Positions 10,117 to 10,898 of a stretch of DNA of 10,898 nt are shown in pieces (within the stretch, counting starts at the first letter, position 1; every line of letters starts with the position of its first letter). The DNA lies in assembly GCA_030639555.1 (NCBI GenBank), contig DAOWCM010000050.1, forward strand, positions 1 through 10,898, read 5' to 3'. The translations under genes were made by a program, and so were the position numbers. This stretch comes from Candidatus Eiseniibacteriota bacterium (GTDB lineage: Bacteria; Joyebacterota; Joyebacteria; Joyebacterales; Joyebacteraceae). The notes below the pieces were generated by a model. It did no database searches. It had not been told where the DNA came from and was given only the letters and a program-made list of their open reading frames with translations.

Positions 10117-10170
10117 GCCGCGTAGCGTGGTTTCATGAGGATGAGACCGCGCGTCGCGGTTTGCTTTTGT
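10117..10170 (+). terminator. Long hairpin followed by a T-rich tract (terminator or attenuator)
   Basis: Bases 10125-10136 pair with 10141-10152 across a GAGG loop: 12 consecutive pairs, two of them G-U. After a 2x2 internal mismatch (10123-10124 / 10153-10154), 10117-10122 pair with 10155-10160 (six pairs, the outermost G-U). TTTGCTTTTGT (10160-10170) follows at once, the form of an intrinsic terminator on the + strand. An alternative fold uses two tandem hairpins: CCGCG-TAG-CGTGG (10118-10130) and ACCGCG-CGT-CGCGGT (10146-10160). It lies after the candidate promoter and 58 nt before the KamA-like start, so it may act in the leader rather than close the upstream operon. Confidence 0.55.
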
Positions 10171-10179
10171 CCGGCGGGG

Positions 10180-10221
10180 CTGTTCTGCCGCACCCCTAGG
10201 GTACTCCCGACTGCAGAACGG
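10180..10221 (+). promoter_or_regulatory. Leader hairpin partly covering the ribosome binding site of the KamA-like gene
   Basis: CTGTTCTGC (10180-10188) pairs with GCAGAACGG (10213-10221), nine pairs including one G-U. Inside its loop ACCC (10192-10195) pairs with GGGT (10199-10202). The outer arm takes in G10220-G10221, the first two bases of the GGAG ribosome binding site (10220-10223). If formed, it could limit translation of the downstream gene. I do not recognise a known riboswitch class. Confidence 0.4.
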
Positions 10222-10228
10222 AGACCGA

Positions 10229-10898
10229 ATGCACCAGCGAGAACAGTGGGAACGAGAACTGAGCCAGGTGATCACGAAACGCGGGGAACTCGCGAAGCTC
10301 ATTGACCTGACCGACGATGAGGCACAGGCCATCGATGAGCTTCGCGAGGTGTATCCGCTCAAGATCACGCGTCACTACGCGAGCCTCATCAGCCCCACGG
10401 ACCCCAACGATCCACTGAGGAGACTGGTGGTCCCGACGATGGCTGAGCTGCGTCATCGGCCGGGTGAGGAAGACGATGATGTGCACGCCGATGAGGCGAG
10501 GTATCAGCCCTGCCCGGGCATCATTCACAGGTATCCGGGCAAGCTCCTCCTGATACCTACTCTGGTGTGTGCCTCTCACTGTCGCTTCTGTTTCCGGAAG
10601 GGTGGCAAGGTCAAGCACCTGAGCCAGGAGGAAAGCGACAGGGCGCTCGACTACATCCGCAGGGATCAGTCGATACGCGACGTGATCATCACCGGGGGCG
10701 AGCCCCTCATCCTGTCGGACGACGAGCTGTACCACTGGGTGTCGTCACTGCGGGCCATCCCACACGTGGAGATAATCCGCATCACAACTCGTTCGCCCAT
10801 CTACACGCCGTCGAGGGTGACGGAGTCGCTGGTGAGGATGCTGGCCGAGCACAACCCGATCTTCATGACGGTGTCCTTCGTGCATCCGCGGGAGATAA
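10229..10898 (+). CDS. Lysine 2,3-aminomutase (KamA)-family radical SAM protein, 3' truncated by window edge
   Basis: Members are PLP- and [4Fe-4S]/SAM-dependent aminomutases that move an amino group between alpha and beta carbons; they include lysine and glutamate 2,3-aminomutases and EpmB, which makes beta-lysine for EF-P. The visible 223 codons contain the family N-terminus (YPLKITRHYASLISPTDPNDPLRR, given here only as its key part LISPTDPNDPLRR), RYPGKLLLIPT, then the cluster motif C114-x3-C118-x2-C121 in CASHCRFCFRK. T155-GGEP-L is the SAM-binding motif and RITTRSPIYTPSRVT follows. The PLP lysine and substrate aspartates lie beyond the window, so the substrate cannot be called. ATG 10229 has GGAG at 10220-10223 with a 5-nt spacer. 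GGEP replaces the GGD usual, as I recall, in LAM and EpmB. It has its own long leader, so it is probably transcribed apart from the dap genes. Confidence 0.9.
   Translation, partial: MHQREQWERELSQVITKRGELAKLIDLTDDEAQAIDELREVYPLKITRHYASLISPTDPNDPLRRLVVPTMAELRHRPGEEDDDVHADEARYQPCPGIIHRYPGKLLLIPTLVCASHCRFCFRKGGKVKHLSQEESDRALDYIRRDQSIRDVIITGGEPLILSDDELYHWVSSLRAIPHVEIIRITTRSPIYTPSRVTESLVRMLAEHNPIFMTVSFVHPREI

Larger units (their letters stand above)
9840..10228. other. Intergenic region of 389 bp without a convincing gene
   Basis: The first part (9840-10020) is GC-rich and holds only the small hairpin at 9896-9911 and a short unsupported open frame. The stretch from about 10030 to 10110 is visibly more AT-rich than the rest of the window, as promoter regions often are. 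The remainder (10117-10228) is occupied by two hairpins described separately. Neither strand shows an open frame with both a ribosome binding site and a recognisable protein. Confidence 0.6.

Noticed and set aside
10117..10228. Lysine riboswitch controlling the KamA-like gene
   Set aside because: The region is too short for the roughly 170-nt multi-helix L-box, and I see none of its conserved start motif; only two simple hairpins are present.
10135..10305. Possible leader peptide starting at ATG 10135, Cys-rich at first (AVCFCPAGLFC), within the KamA-like leader
   Set aside because: No ribosome binding site precedes it, its ATG lies inside the hairpin stem, and the frame runs far into the KamA-like gene rather than ending as attenuator peptides do.

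Overview
The window is a high-GC (roughly two-thirds G+C by eye) bacterial chromosomal segment, densely packed with genes that all read left to right. It carries core housekeeping and amino-acid biosynthesis genes. I see no phage, insertion sequence, CRISPR array, rRNA or tRNA. Two traits suggest a member of the FCB superphylum or a related candidate phylum (for example Eisenbacteria or Krumholzibacteriota), although this is inference only. One is a SecA with a much enlarged preprotein cross-linking region, as in Bacteroidetes. The other is a lipoprotein with a PPGGPEDSTPP / Ig-like start of the kind common in those lineages.

Layout: (1) 1-2852, secA, 5' truncated by the window edge, with an eight-cysteine insertion in its second nucleotide-binding domain. 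(2) 2912-5122, topA with four C-terminal zinc ribbons. (3) 5180-6121, a Xer-type tyrosine recombinase starting at TTG; topA followed by xerC is a known gene order. (4) 6160-7062, argF (ornithine carbamoyltransferase). (5) 7062-7838, a lipoprotein with an SbsA-type Ig-like domain, whose ATG overlaps the argF stop (TGATG). (6) 7841-8653, dapF, which very probably starts at a CTG codon 2 nt after the lipoprotein stop. (7) 8699-9571, dapA. (8) 9642-9839, a 65-residue 4-oxalocrotonate tautomerase-family protein. Spacing from topA to the tautomerase gene is 70 nt or less throughout, so a single operon or a few overlapping transcripts is plausible. dapA and dapF are two steps of the diaminopimelate/lysine and peptidoglycan-precursor pathway, and argF is an arginine step.

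(9) 9840-10228 is the only gap longer than 300 bases. Its second half is relatively AT-rich and holds a possible promoter (10063-10092), a long hairpin (10117-10160) followed directly by a T-rich stretch, and a second hairpin (10180-10221) that covers the start of the next gene's ribosome binding site. Together these look like a structured, regulated mRNA leader, or a terminator or short RNA. (10) 10229 to the window end is the N-terminal two-thirds or so of a lysine 2,3-aminomutase (KamA)-family radical SAM enzyme.

The best candidates for something undescribed are the leader at 10087-10228, the SecA cysteine cluster, and the substrate of the KamA-like enzyme, which has GGEP where I recall GGD in the better-known family members.
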